Shown: positions 46,955-55,927 of the stretch, in pieces
How positions within the stretch are numbered: position 1 is the first letter of the stretch
How the letters are laid out: each line of letters starts with the position of its first letter
Origin: Segatella hominis
Lineage (GTDB): Bacteria; Bacteroidota; Bacteroidia; Bacteroidales; Bacteroidaceae
Assembly: GCF_019249725.2 (NCBI RefSeq)
Contig: NZ_CP137559.1
Span: forward strand, 2,501,501-2,565,500
DNA: 64,000 nucleotides
Direction: 5' to 3'
The notes under the pieces: generated by a model
What the model was told of the DNA's origin: nothing
The model's database searches: none
Seen by the model: only the letters and a program-made list of their open reading frames with translations
Program-made: the position numbers and the translations under genes

Positions 46955-48673
46955 ATGGCTTACATCATAGCAGATAATATTATTTCTCCATTAGGGGAAA
47001 CATCCGAGGAAAATTACCTGTCAGTAAAAGCTGGCAGGTCGGGCATCCGTGCTTATGAGCCTGGAACATGCAATATTCCAGAAGGATTCTACGCCTCTCT
47101 GCTATTCGAAGACTTCGAGACTTTGGCCCTAAAATCTGCACAAAAAGCCATTGCTAATGCGCAACTGGAACTAAAAGGAAAGCGCACAGCTTTTATTCTC
47201 AGTTCTACGAAAGGAAATATTGAAGAAAATATTTCCTTGGCTGATTCTGCGCAAAGAATAGCCAGCCAGTTGGGAATAGACTCCCAACCTATTGTCGTTT
47301 GTAATGCTTGTATTTCCGGACTATCTGCCTTGATTTTGGGCAACAGACTGATAGATTCTGACCTGTATGATGCTGCCATCGTATGTGGTTGCGACACGCC
47401 CCGGCAATTCATCCTGTCCGGTTTTCAATCCTTGAAAGCGCTTTCCCCTGAGCCTTGTCGCCCATTTGACATGGAACGGATGGGACTCAATTTAGGCGAA
47501 GCTGCTGCTACCCTTATTCTGAGCAAAAATCCTATCCAGGGAAATTCCTGGCGAATGGGGGATGGTTTCATCAGAAATGACGCTTTCCATATCAGCACCC
47601 CCTCCAAAACTGCAGATGGTCTGTATCTGTCCCTCCAAAGAACTTTGGAATCCTTCACGAAAGAGATTTCATCCACTTGCAAACAGATAGACTTGAAAGA
47701 GCATCTGGCTTTCATCAATGCTCATGGCACAGCCACACTTTTTAATGACCAGATGGAATCTGTTGCCATCGGCAGAGCAGGACTGTCAGATCTGCCCGCC
47801 AATGCCTACAAAAGTTTCTGGGGGCATACGATGGGAGCTGCCGGCATTCTCGAAACCATCATCAGCATGAAAGCAATTGATGATGATACGATTTTGGGAA
47901 CCAGAGGTTTTTCTGAACTGGGAGTTTCCGGGAAAATGAATATCTGTGCTGAAAACCGACCAACTGACAAGAAAGGCTTCATCAAGATGTTGTCTGGATT
48001 CGGAGGTTGTAATGCTACAATATGGGCAGCCCAAAAACCAGAAAGAGAGAATATTGCTTTATCGCAAATTGAACAACAGAATCGTGAATTCACGACCACT
48101 CACACGATAAGGATTACGCCCGAAGAGGTGATATTGGACCAACGGAAGATTTGGGAAGGTAAGGAGGAACTGGGAGAACAGGAAGGACTGGAACATCATT
48201 CTCTCCTGACATCTCTCTACAAACAGATGATAGGCGACTATCCGAAATTCTACAAAATGGATGGACTCAGCCGCCTGGGGTTTGTGGCCTCAGAAATCCT
48301 GTTGAATGCAGAAAAGGGAGAAACGGACAAGGAAAGGGCAATCATCTTTTTCAACCATTCCTCTTCCATCGCCTCTGACAGGAACTATAAGGAATCTATA
48401 AACGATAAAGACAATTATTTTCCAAGTCCTTCCATCTTCGTCTATACGTTGCCCAACATCGTAACGGGCGAGATTGCCATCAGGAATCATTTTCATGGTG
48501 AAACCTCCTTCTTCATCCTGCCCGATAAAGACGAAAGGATGATGGAGGAAATCCTGCAGGCTTCCTGTCGGGACGCTCAAAGCAAGAGTTTCCTGACAGG
48601 TTGGATTGATTATGAAGACGAAAGGCATTTCGAAGCGGATCTGAAGATCAAGAAAATGAGAAATTACAAATGA
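46955..48673 (+). CDS. Beta-ketoacyl synthase with C-terminal chain-length-factor-like half
   Basis: Residues 1 to about 380 form a ketosynthase with Cys in VVCNACISGLSALILG, His in INAHGTATLFND, Lys and second His in YKSFWGHTMGAAGIL, and the loop LSGFGGCNATIW. Residues about 400-572 are an added thiolase-like half with DGLSRLGFVASEILLNAEK, AIIFFNHSSSIASDRN, SPSIFVYTLPNIVTGEIAIR and HFHGETSFFILPD. This extra half resembles the small ketosynthase-like chain-length factor (ApeC-type, Ketoacyl-synt_2) that is separate in proteobacteria. The complete triad suggests it is active in condensation. Confidence 0.88.
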   Translation: MAYIIADNIISPLGETSEENYLSVKAGRSGIRAYEPGTCNIPEGFYASLLFEDFETLALKSAQKAIANAQLELKGKRTAFILSSTKGNIEENISLADSAQRIASQLGIDSQPIVVCNACISGLSALILGNRLIDSDLYDAAIVCGCDTPRQFILSGFQSLKALSPEPCRPFDMERMGLNLGEAAATLILSKNPIQGNSWRMGDGFIRNDAFHISTPSKTADGLYLSLQRTLESFTKEISSTCKQIDLKEHLAFINAHGTATLFNDQMESVAIGRAGLSDLPANAYKSFWGHTMGAAGILETIISMKAIDDDTILGTRGFSELGVSGKMNICAENRPTDKKGFIKMLSGFGGCNATIWAAQKPERENIALSQIEQQNREFTTTHTIRITPEEVILDQRKIWEGKEELGEQEGLEHHSLLTSLYKQMIGDYPKFYKMDGLSRLGFVASEILLNAEKGETDKERAIIFFNHSSSIASDRNYKESINDKDNYFPSPSIFVYTLPNIVTGEIAIRNHFHGETSFFILPDKDERMMEEILQASCRDAQSKSFLTGWIDYEDERHFEADLKIKKMRNYK

Positions 48674-48708
48674 GAAATAAAATATTAAAATCATATAAAT
48701 AAAATCGT

Positions 48709-48966
48709 ATGGAAGAATTGATTAAAGAACTCAAGGAGGAAATCATAGAGGCATTAAACCTCGAAGAAATGACTCCTGAAGATATTGATGAGAACGATGC
48801 ACTCTTTGGAGACGGACTGGGACTGGACTCGATTGATGCGCTGGAACTCATCGTCTTGCTGGATAAAAAATATGGAATCAAATTGGCTAACCCTGCTGAA
48901 GGTAAGGCTATTTTCAAAAGTATTGCCACGATTGCAGACTATGTGAGCAAGAACAGAAAGAAATGA
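48709..48966 (+). CDS. Acyl carrier protein (second of three)
   Basis: The 85-residue carrier has the phosphopantetheine Ser in FGDGLGLDSIDALELIVL and the usual acidic helices (ELIKELKEEIIEALNLEEMT). Its stop overlaps the following ketosynthase start by 4 bp (ATGA), so it is tightly coupled to that enzyme. Confidence 0.93.
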   Translation: MEELIKELKEEIIEALNLEEMTPEDIDENDALFGDGLGLDSIDALELIVLLDKKYGIKLANPAEGKAIFKSIATIADYVSKNRKK

Positions 48967-50795
48967 ATATTGCTATCACAGGCGAAGGCATTATTTCTGC
49001 CATCGGCACTAATAAAGAGGAAGTGTTGCAGTCTCTGCTCGCCCATAAGTCGGGAATCAAAGAGATGCAATTTCTACAGTCGGTTCATCACGAACTGCCT
49101 GTAGGAGAGGTCGCTTTGTCTAATGAGCAAATGAAAAAACGGCTCGGCATTCCAGAAAAACAACTGATGAGTCGCACAGAACTCATGGGAATCCTTGCCA
49201 TCCGGCAAGCTCTGGAGGATGCAGGAATCGACCTTTCTTCTGTCTCTGCTTCCAATAAGAAGATCGTCCTCGTTTCGGGAACGACGGTTGGCGGAATGGA
49301 CCTTACTGAACAGAGTTTCAACCCACTCTACGAGCAATTTCAGTCACAGAAGGAAACGAAGGTGGAAGAACTGGCTTTTCTCAACCACCACGATGGAGGC
49401 AACTGCACACAGAAGATTGCTGATTATTTCAGGAATGAATCGGGCACAGGACAAGGTGGATTTGATGAATTGACCACCATCTCTACTGCCTGTTCTTCTG
49501 CCGCCAACGCCATCATGTTGGGAGCCAAACTATTAGAAACCGGTGAAGCAGACATCGTTGTTGCCGGAGGTTCAGAAGCACTTTCCCGTTTCCATCTCAA
49601 CGGTTTCAATTCCCTGATGATTCTCGACAAGAAGCGCTGCCGCCCGTTTGATGCAACCCGCGCAGGATTGAACTTGGGAGAAGGCGCTGCATTCGTAGTC
49701 TTGGAATCAGAATCTGCCGCCCGCCAACAAGGGAAAACGCCCCATGCTTACCTTACCGGTTATGGCAATGCCTGCGATGCGTACCACCAGACCGCTTCGT
49801 CTGAGAATGGAGAAGGAGCTTTCTTGGCGATGAAAGAAGCCTTGAATATGGCACACATAGAACCGGAAGACATCCAATATGTAAATGCACATGGTACTGG
49901 TACTCCCAATAATGACCAGAGCGAATCCAAATCTCTCAAACGGTTATTTGGCAGGAAGATGCCTTGGATTTCAAGTACAAAATCATTTACCGGACATACT
50001 ACCAGCGCATCGGGAAGCATAGAGGCGGTCATCTGTCTGCTTGCCATGCAGCATCATTTCATCCCAGCCAATCTCGGTTGGGAAAAACAGATGGAAAACG
50101 GTATTATTCCTTGCACAGGCATCGAAAACGTAAGGCTGGAAAACGTTCTCTGCAATTCCTTTGGATTTGGCGGAAATGACAGTTCGCTCATTTTTTCTAC
50201 TCATCCGACAGAAGAGGAAGCAACACAGACTGAAAGGGAGCCTCAGCAGACTGCCAGCAACATCCGTATTCTTTCAACTGTAGAGATTAACTCAGAAGAG
50301 GATTTGTCCGACATCCGCAAATATGTAAAGCCATTAGAAGCCAGGAGAATGGGCAAGATCATGAAAAGTTCATTACTCTCCTCTTTAGAGGCTTTGGAAA
50401 AAGCAGGAATAGCCACCCCGGATGCCATCATCACGGGCACTACTTATGGATGTTTGGAAAATAGTGAGAAATTGCTTGTCCAACTGAAAGAAGAAGGGGA
50501 AGATATGCTCAAACCTACTTATTTCATGCAGAGTACCCACAACACCATAGGCAGCAATATTGCAATCAAGACCCATTGTCATGGTTACAACATCACCTAT
50601 ACGCAGGGCGAAGATTCTCTTGACTGGGCCATCCGTGATGCGAAAATGCTATTAGCAAGTGGAAAAGCAAAAACGGTTTTGGTGGGCTGCCATGATGAAA
50701 GCACCCCGCTATTAAACCAGTTAAGAACACAGAGTGGAGAAAAAGCCTTGCCTTCCATCCATTCTATAGCGATGGTATTATCATGTGGCGAGTAA
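48963..50795 (+). CDS. Beta-ketoacyl synthase with C-terminal chain-length-factor-like half (second fusion)
   Basis: Residues 1 to about 405 form a ketosynthase with Cys in TTISTACSSAANAIMLG, His in VNAHGTGTPNND, Lys and second His in STKSFTGHTTSASGSIEA and loop NSFGFGGNDSSLIFS. Residues about 425-610 add a second thiolase-like half with KPLEARRMGKIMKSSLLSSL, DAIITGTTYGCLENSEKLLV, KPTYFMQSTHNTIGSNIAIK and AKTVLVGCHDES. This matches the ApeC-type chain-length factor more closely than the first fusion does. So one polypeptide holds both members of a KS/CLF pair. The stop overlaps the next gene by 13 bp. Confidence 0.9.
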   Translation: MNIAITGEGIISAIGTNKEEVLQSLLAHKSGIKEMQFLQSVHHELPVGEVALSNEQMKKRLGIPEKQLMSRTELMGILAIRQALEDAGIDLSSVSASNKKIVLVSGTTVGGMDLTEQSFNPLYEQFQSQKETKVEELAFLNHHDGGNCTQKIADYFRNESGTGQGGFDELTTISTACSSAANAIMLGAKLLETGEADIVVAGGSEALSRFHLNGFNSLMILDKKRCRPFDATRAGLNLGEGAAFVVLESESAARQQGKTPHAYLTGYGNACDAYHQTASSENGEGAFLAMKEALNMAHIEPEDIQYVNAHGTGTPNNDQSESKSLKRLFGRKMPWISSTKSFTGHTTSASGSIEAVICLLAMQHHFIPANLGWEKQMENGIIPCTGIENVRLENVLCNSFGFGGNDSSLIFSTHPTEEEATQTEREPQQTASNIRILSTVEINSEEDLSDIRKYVKPLEARRMGKIMKSSLLSSLEALEKAGIATPDAIITGTTYGCLENSEKLLVQLKEEGEDMLKPTYFMQSTHNTIGSNIAIKTHCHGYNITYTQGEDSLDWAIRDAKMLLASGKAKTVLVGCHDESTPLLNQLRTQSGEKALPSIHSIAMVLSCGE

Positions 50796-51136
50796 TATTT
50801 CTGGCTATCACGCAGAGCATGCTTTTAGCGGCAGGACAGGTATGTCTGAAGTTTGCCCTACAGAAAATGCATCCCTTCGGTTGGACAAGAGATTTCTGGC
50901 TAAGTCTCCTGTTCAACTGGCAGTTTGCCTGCTGTGGACTTTTCTTCGGCGCAGCCTCCCTCCTATGGATGTATATTGTAAAACATTTCCCGCTCAGCGT
51001 TGCTTACCCGATGGTGAGCATCACATACATCTTCGGAATGCTGGCAGCCATCCTGTTCTTTCATGAACAAGTGTCGGTCTGGAAATGGTTAGGTATTGGG
51101 TTCATCATGATAGGTTGTTGCCTCATCGCAAAATGA
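50783..51136 (+). CDS. Four-helix EamA/SMR-like membrane protein
   Basis: The 117-residue protein has four hydrophobic helices (MWRVIFLAITQSMLLAAGQV, then FACCGLFFGAASLLWMYIV, VAYPMVSITYIFGMLAAILF, and LGIGFIMIGCCLIAK). It shows the small EamA/SMR pattern with a conserved Gln-Val and Pro-Met in AYPMVSITYIFG. Relatives include ArnE/ArnF subunits that flip undecaprenyl-linked sugars. In this cluster it may flip a lipid-linked intermediate, but this is an inference. It starts inside the end of the preceding ketosynthase gene (13-bp overlap). Confidence 0.75.
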   Translation: MWRVIFLAITQSMLLAAGQVCLKFALQKMHPFGWTRDFWLSLLFNWQFACCGLFFGAASLLWMYIVKHFPLSVAYPMVSITYIFGMLAAILFFHEQVSVWKWLGIGFIMIGCCLIAK

Positions 51137-51193
51137 TGCCTCATCAGTATAGGTTCATCGCAAAATAGATTAAACGAATAATAGATAATCAAG

Positions 51194-51820
51194 ATGAAAA
51201 AGTTATTGTTTTTAATCATGTTTATCAGCTTATGCCTTTCTTCCATCTCTGCCCAGCAGAAGGTGAACGAGGCACAAGTCAGGCAGCAGATAGGCGCTGT
51301 TGCTTCCCGCATGAAGTCGATGCAATGCGATTTCGTACAGACCAAGCATCTCAGAATGCTCAATGAGAAAATGGTTTCGCGGGGCAAGATGTATTACCAG
51401 CAGGGCAACAGACTCAGATGGGAATACACCTCTCCTTATGCTTATACATTTGTAATCAACGGATCCAAAGTTCTCATCCGGAAAAATAAGCGGAGCGATG
51501 TGATCAACGTGAACCAAAGCAAGATGTTCAAGGAAATAGCCCGCATCATGATGAATAGCGTTGTGGGAAATTGCCTCAACGACAAGAGGGATTTCAAAGT
51601 CTCACTTACCGGTTCTTCTTCTGAATACATCGCCACGCTCTATCCTCAACAGAAACAAATGAAAATGCTGTTTCAGAAGATCATACTCCACTTTCATAAA
51701 ACAAGATCTGTGGTTACCCAGGTGGAACTCATAGAGAAAAAGGGAGACAGAACGATTATTGAACTGAAAAATATCAAGACCAATGCTGCCATCAATACGA
51801 AAGTTTTTCAAGTCAATTAG
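51194..51820 (+). CDS. LolA-like periplasmic lipoprotein-carrier/outer-membrane-delivery protein
   Basis: A signal peptide (MKKLLFLIMFISLCLSSISA) precedes about 190 residues with a LolA-type fold. Features are helix VRQQIGAVASRMKSMQCDFV, strands QTKHLRMLNEKMVSRGKMYY and RLRWEYTSPYAYTFVINGSK, and VVTQVELIEKKGDRTIIELK. LolA carries hydrophobic cargo across the periplasm. The aryl polyene clusters encode a similar protein, thought to escort the lipidated pigment to the outer membrane. It overlaps the following gene by 38 bp. Confidence 0.85.
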   Translation: MKKLLFLIMFISLCLSSISAQQKVNEAQVRQQIGAVASRMKSMQCDFVQTKHLRMLNEKMVSRGKMYYQQGNRLRWEYTSPYAYTFVINGSKVLIRKNKRSDVINVNQSKMFKEIARIMMNSVVGNCLNDKRDFKVSLTGSSSEYIATLYPQQKQMKMLFQKIILHFHKTRSVVTQVELIEKKGDRTIIELKNIKTNAAINTKVFQVN

Positions 51821-52373
51821 TCTTTGTGGACTCTTTTCTATGAGTCTTTTGGGACTCTTTTCCCTATTTCCCCTCCTACCCATTTCAGCTCAAGACATCG
51901 CAGACCAGCATCCTTTACCCGACAGTATCGGGAGCAAGATGAAATATAATGCGACAATTGAGATGAAGAAAGGTTATCTGAGCGGAATTTGCATGCTGAT
52001 AAGAGATAAGGACGGCTACAAGGGAAGCATTTTCAATGAATTTGGAATCTCTGTTCTCGACTTTACCTACCAGCCGGTCACAGGAAAAGTGAAACTGGAA
52101 AATGTCATCCAGTTGCTTGACAAATGGTACATCAAGCGCCTGCTCAAGCAAGATCTCTCCCAGGTTATCAAAAACCTACAAAATGGCATTTCCATATACG
52201 ATAATAAAAAATACAAAATCCATTATCAATTCACAGAAATGGAAGAAACAATGGAAGAAAAAGAGGAATTGGAGGATAAAGAAAGAATGGAGGAAAAAGA
52301 GGATTTGAAGGAAAAAGTGGAATTGAAGGAAAAAGAGGAATTGGAGGAAAAAGTGGATAAAAAACAAAAATAA
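51783..52373 (+). CDS. Exported protein with charged repeat tail, LolB-like candidate
   Basis: The N-terminus has a basic start and hydrophobic stretch (SISLCGLFSMSLLGLFSLFP) followed by ISAQ, a plausible signal peptide. About 110 residues of beta-rich sequence follow (MKYNATIEMKKGYLSGICML, GFFNEFGISVLDFTY-like region GSIFNEFGISVLDFTYQPVT). The last 40 residues are a run of EEKEELEDKERMEEKEDLK-type repeats. The beta-rich part and the position after the LolA-like gene suggest a LolB- or DUF3261-like receiver, but I cannot confirm this. It overlaps the previous gene by 38 bp; the next ATG at 51840 would give a poorer signal peptide. Confidence 0.6.
   Translation: MLPSIRKFFKSISLCGLFSMSLLGLFSLFPLLPISAQDIADQHPLPDSIGSKMKYNATIEMKKGYLSGICMLIRDKDGYKGSIFNEFGISVLDFTYQPVTGKVKLENVIQLLDKWYIKRLLKQDLSQVIKNLQNGISIYDNKKYKIHYQFTEMEETMEEKEELEDKERMEEKEDLKEKVELKEKEELEEKVDKKQK
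52239..52372 (+). repeat. GAA/GAG-rich coding repeats in the LolB-like gene
   Basis: Degenerate units of GGAAAAAGAGGAATTGGA type repeat through the last third of the gene and encode Glu/Lys-rich peptide. Unit lengths are multiples of three, so length change would keep the frame. Confidence 0.7.
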
Positions 52374-52381
52374 ACAGGACG

Positions 52382-52846
52382 ATGCAACTGAAAAATCATC
52401 TTTATACAATTGTCGAAACAGACAAACAGGGAAACTTACAGCAGAAGGAAGCAGCAGGCTTGCAGCAGAAAGAAGCAGCAGGCTTACAGCAGAAATGCCA
52501 AGAAGTCCTTTCGAGCAGAAGCAATACTTCCTTTCGTCTTCGCCTCAACCCTGAGCATTTCATCTATCAGGCTCATTTCCCTGGCGAACCTGTTACGCCG
52601 GGAGTCTGTATTCTACAAATCGGAAAGGAATTGTTAGCAGAACTTCTCCAGGAATCTTTGGAGATTACCCACGTCAAAAACGTGAAATTCCTCTCTGTTA
52701 TTTCTCCTCTTAAAGAAAAGGAAATCTCTTATACCTTCAAGAAAATTGAAACTTCAGAAGATTCCCAAGAGGTTAAAGCACAAATCATCGTTGCTTCCGA
52801 TGAAGAGACAAAAGCTAAAATCTCTTTCACGTGCAGAAAAAAATGA
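52382..52846 (+). CDS. Second hotdog-fold dehydratase-like protein with repeat N-terminus (ApeI/FabZ-like)
   Basis: The N-terminal 45 residues are irregular and contain two and a half copies of LQQKEAAG encoded by 24-bp DNA repeats (about 52439-52497). The hotdog domain follows with FRLRLNPEHFIYQAHFPGEP and VTPGVCILQIGKELLAELLQ. The catalytic His of FabZ-type enzymes is in AHFPGEP. The acidic helix residue, Glu in FabZ and Asp in ApeI, reads Gln here in PGVCILQIGKE. So this subunit may be catalytically weak and act with the dehydratase at 46037-46486. It lies 8 bp after the LolB-like gene. Confidence 0.78.
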   Translation: MQLKNHLYTIVETDKQGNLQQKEAAGLQQKEAAGLQQKCQEVLSSRSNTSFRLRLNPEHFIYQAHFPGEPVTPGVCILQIGKELLAELLQESLEITHVKNVKFLSVISPLKEKEISYTFKKIETSEDSQEVKAQIIVASDEETKAKISFTCRKK

Positions 52847-52884
52847 GAAATGAGAAAGGGAGGAGGAAATTAATAAAGGAATAA

Positions 52885-54414
52885 ATGGAAGATAAGTTGG
52901 AACAACAGAAAAGACTTTTAAGAGCAAGAGGAATCTGCGTGATCATCCCTACTTTCAATAATGAGAAAACCATTGGGGAAGTAGTGAAGGAGACGCTCTG
53001 CTTTTGTGATGATGTCATTGTCGTCAATGATGGCTGTACAGACAGTACTGCTCAAATCATTGGGGAGATTGACAACATTACTGTTGTCGCTTATTCTCAA
53101 AACCGAGGTAAGGGCTACGCTCTCCAGCAAGGTTTCAGAAAAGCCTTGTCCATGAGATTTGCCTACGCCATTACATTAGATGCGGATGGCCAGCATAAAC
53201 CTGAAGATATTCCGCTCTTTCTGAAAGCCAATCAGGAACATCCGGGAGCTCTCATCATTGGAGCAAGACCACTCCAAGGTGTTGAACGTTCCAAGGGAAG
53301 TGATTTTGCCAATCAATTCTCCAACTTCTGGTTCTTCGTACAAACTGGAAAACGATTGGAAGATACCCAGACCGGTTATCGCCTCTACCCTCTGCACAAG
53401 CTCCACGGTTTATCCCTGCTCACCAACAGATACGAAGCCGAATTGGAACTCTTGGTTTTCGCCTCCTGGCACGGAACGGAGATTGTTTCCATCCCTATTC
53501 AGGTATATTATCCGCCACGCAAAGAACGGGTAAGCCATTTCCGACCAGGCATGGATTTCGCTCGCATCAGCCTCCTCAACACCCTATTGTGTGTGTTGGC
53601 AATTATCTATGGTCTGCCTTGCCGTCTTTACCGCAAGATGGCAACATTTCTGAGAACGGCTTATTCCCTGTCGTTCTTCCTCTTCTTTATGATGGTTATC
53701 ATCACGCCCTTGGCCTGGCTCTACATCAAAATCGGAAGGATGACCGAAAAGAAACAGGTTCGGCTCCATGAACTAATCTATCATGCAGCCAGATTTGTGA
53801 TGATTCATCACGGCATCCCCGGCACTAAATTCATCAGAAAAGTCGGCGGTATGATCATCAAGGGAAAAGAACCGGTAAGATTCGATTTTGATAAGCCCCG
53901 CATCATCATCTGCAACCACCAGTCGCATTTGGATCTGATGTGCCAACTGGTCTTTACACCCAAGATTGTGTTTCTGACAAACCAATGGGTTTGGAACAAT
54001 CCTACTTATGGCTTCCTGATTCGTCATGCAGAATATCTTCCCGTAATAGAGGGTCTGGAACCGCTAATGCCGCAACTCCGTTCGCTGACAGATCGGGGTT
54101 ACAGTATTGCCGTTTATCCCGAAGGAACCCGTTCCAAGGACTGTCGTATAGGCAGATTCCATCAGGGAGCATTCTATCTGTCGCAGGAACTCGGATTGGA
54201 AATATTGCCTATGTACCTTTATGGACCAGGCAAAATCCTCCCTAAGAAAACCTACCATCTGCGCAAGGGTATCTTCTATATCGAAGTGGGAAATCCGATA
54301 AGCAGGAAGGAATTGCAAGCCATGGGAGAATTGAGAAAACAAGCCTCCACATTGCGCAAACAATATAAGGAGAAATACGAAGAAATCGCAAACGAAATAG
54401 AAAAAAGAGTCTGA
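52885..54414 (+). CDS. Fused family 2 glycosyltransferase and PlsC-type acyltransferase
   Basis: Residues 1 to about 240 form a DPM1-like GT2 domain with CVIIPTFNNEKTIGEVVKET, VIVVNDGCTDSTAQI and ITLDADGQHKPEDIPLF. A membrane segment (LSFFLFFMMVIITPLAWLYI, about residues 255-275) follows. The C-terminal part is an LPLAT acyltransferase with HX4D motif in IIICNHQSHLDLMCQLV and the later motif VYPEGTRSKDC. The same fusion type occurs in proteobacterial aryl polyene clusters. It could build the glycolipid anchor to which the pigment is attached. The next gene starts right after the stop. Confidence 0.88.
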   Translation: MEDKLEQQKRLLRARGICVIIPTFNNEKTIGEVVKETLCFCDDVIVVNDGCTDSTAQIIGEIDNITVVAYSQNRGKGYALQQGFRKALSMRFAYAITLDADGQHKPEDIPLFLKANQEHPGALIIGARPLQGVERSKGSDFANQFSNFWFFVQTGKRLEDTQTGYRLYPLHKLHGLSLLTNRYEAELELLVFASWHGTEIVSIPIQVYYPPRKERVSHFRPGMDFARISLLNTLLCVLAIIYGLPCRLYRKMATFLRTAYSLSFFLFFMMVIITPLAWLYIKIGRMTEKKQVRLHELIYHAARFVMIHHGIPGTKFIRKVGGMIIKGKEPVRFDFDKPRIIICNHQSHLDLMCQLVFTPKIVFLTNQWVWNNPTYGFLIRHAEYLPVIEGLEPLMPQLRSLTDRGYSIAVYPEGTRSKDCRIGRFHQGAFYLSQELGLEILPMYLYGPGKILPKKTYHLRKGIFYIEVGNPISRKELQAMGELRKQASTLRKQYKEKYEEIANEIEKRV

Positions 54415-54415
54415 A

Positions 54416-55927
54416 TTGAAAAGATTAATTATTATAGGAAGTGGACTGGGAGGTCTGTCATGTGGCGTGATTTTAGCCAAGAATGGTTATCACGTTACGC
54501 TGTTGGAGCAGTCGCAGCAAATAGGCGGTTGCTTGCAATGCTTCTGTCGCCATGGTGCAAAGTTTGAAACCGGAATGCACTTTATCGGAAGTGCTGCAGA
54601 AGGTCAGACTCTGTCCAAACTGATGCGCTATCTGGAGATAGACAAGGATGTGGAACTTTCCCAACTGGATCCTTCCGGTTATGATGTGGTAGCCTTGGCT
54701 GGCAAGAAATACAAGTTTGCCAATGGCAGAGAGCATTTCATCCAGCAGATGACTGAATACTTTCCCGACCAGCATGAGAATCTCATCAGATATTACAATC
54801 TGGTGGAAAAAATCGCCCAGGCTTCTTCCCTGCACGCTCTGAAAGATGCAGAATCAGATTCCGCCATCAACACAGAATACCAGCTGCGCTCCATCAACGA
54901 GGTAATTGACGAACTGATTACCGACCCTACTCTGGCGAAAGTACTGGTGGGCAATCTCCCCCTCTACGCAGCAGAGAAAGACAAGACTCCCTTCTCTACC
55001 CATGCCTTCATCATGGATTTCTACAACCAGAGTGCTTATCGCATAAAGGGAGGAAGCGATTCTGTTGCCCAAGCACTTGCCAATACGCTCCAGAGATACG
55101 GAGGAGAAATACTTACTCTCCATCAGGCAAGACACATCGTCTGCGACGACAAACAGGCAACGGGAATAGAGGTTTGGAACAAAAAGGAAAAGAAAACCGT
55201 ATTCTTCCCTTGCGACTACGTGATCTCAGATGCGCACCCCAAACGCACCTTAGAAATACTCGACACCAAACTGATACGGCCTGCCTACAGAAACCGCATC
55301 AACAGCATTCCCCAAACAGTAGGCTGCTTCTCTGTTTTCCTGCGGTTCAAGGAACATGAAGTGCCCTACCTCAACTACAATTACTATGGTTATCAGGGCA
55401 ATACGCCATGGAATTGTGAAAATTACTCGGAAACATCCTGGCCCAAAGGATTTCTGTATATGCATTTCTGTGCAGACTCCACCCCAACAACCTACGCTTC
55501 ATCAGGAGTTATTCTCTCCTATATGAAGATGGAAGAAGTGGCCCGCTGGAAAGGTTCTTCCGTAGGAAAGAGAGGAGAGGAATATGAAACTTTCAAGCGC
55601 CAGAAAGCAGAAAAGCTGTTGGACGTTGTGGAGACTCATTTCCCTGGACTCAGAGATCATATTGCGGAATACTATACTGCCACCCCACTTACCTATCTCG
55701 ACTATACGGGAACAGAGGACGGAGCCATGTATGGTATTGCCAAAGACATCACGAAGGGAGCTGCATACAGGGTGCCCCAACGCACCAAAGTGCCTAATGT
55801 ATTTCAGACAGGACAAAACATCAACTCCCACGGAATGTTGGGAGTCCTGGTAGGAACCATCGTAACTTGCTCGGAGTTTCTGACTGCCAGGACCATTTAC
55901 GAACAGATAAAAAAATGTAACGAATGA
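54416..55927 (+). CDS. CrtI-like FAD-dependent oxidoreductase (first of two)
   Basis: The dinucleotide motif IIIGSGLGGLSCGVILAKNG stands only eight residues from the TTG start at 54416, so no later start is possible and no ATG precedes it in frame. Further carotenoid-desaturase/retinol-saturase-type features are GGCLQCFCRHGAKFETGMHF, YRIKGGSDSVAQALANTLQR, CDYVISDAHPKRTLEIL and the C-terminal FQTGQNINSHGMLGVLVGTI. The protein probably reduces or oxidises a conjugated chain. It overlaps its paralogue by 4 bp. Its substrate is unknown. Confidence 0.88.
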   Translation: MKRLIIIGSGLGGLSCGVILAKNGYHVTLLEQSQQIGGCLQCFCRHGAKFETGMHFIGSAAEGQTLSKLMRYLEIDKDVELSQLDPSGYDVVALAGKKYKFANGREHFIQQMTEYFPDQHENLIRYYNLVEKIAQASSLHALKDAESDSAINTEYQLRSINEVIDELITDPTLAKVLVGNLPLYAAEKDKTPFSTHAFIMDFYNQSAYRIKGGSDSVAQALANTLQRYGGEILTLHQARHIVCDDKQATGIEVWNKKEKKTVFFPCDYVISDAHPKRTLEILDTKLIRPAYRNRINSIPQTVGCFSVFLRFKEHEVPYLNYNYYGYQGNTPWNCENYSETSWPKGFLYMHFCADSTPTTYASSGVILSYMKMEEVARWKGSSVGKRGEEYETFKRQKAEKLLDVVETHFPGLRDHIAEYYTATPLTYLDYTGTEDGAMYGIAKDITKGAAYRVPQRTKVPNVFQTGQNINSHGMLGVLVGTIVTCSEFLTARTIYEQIKKCNE

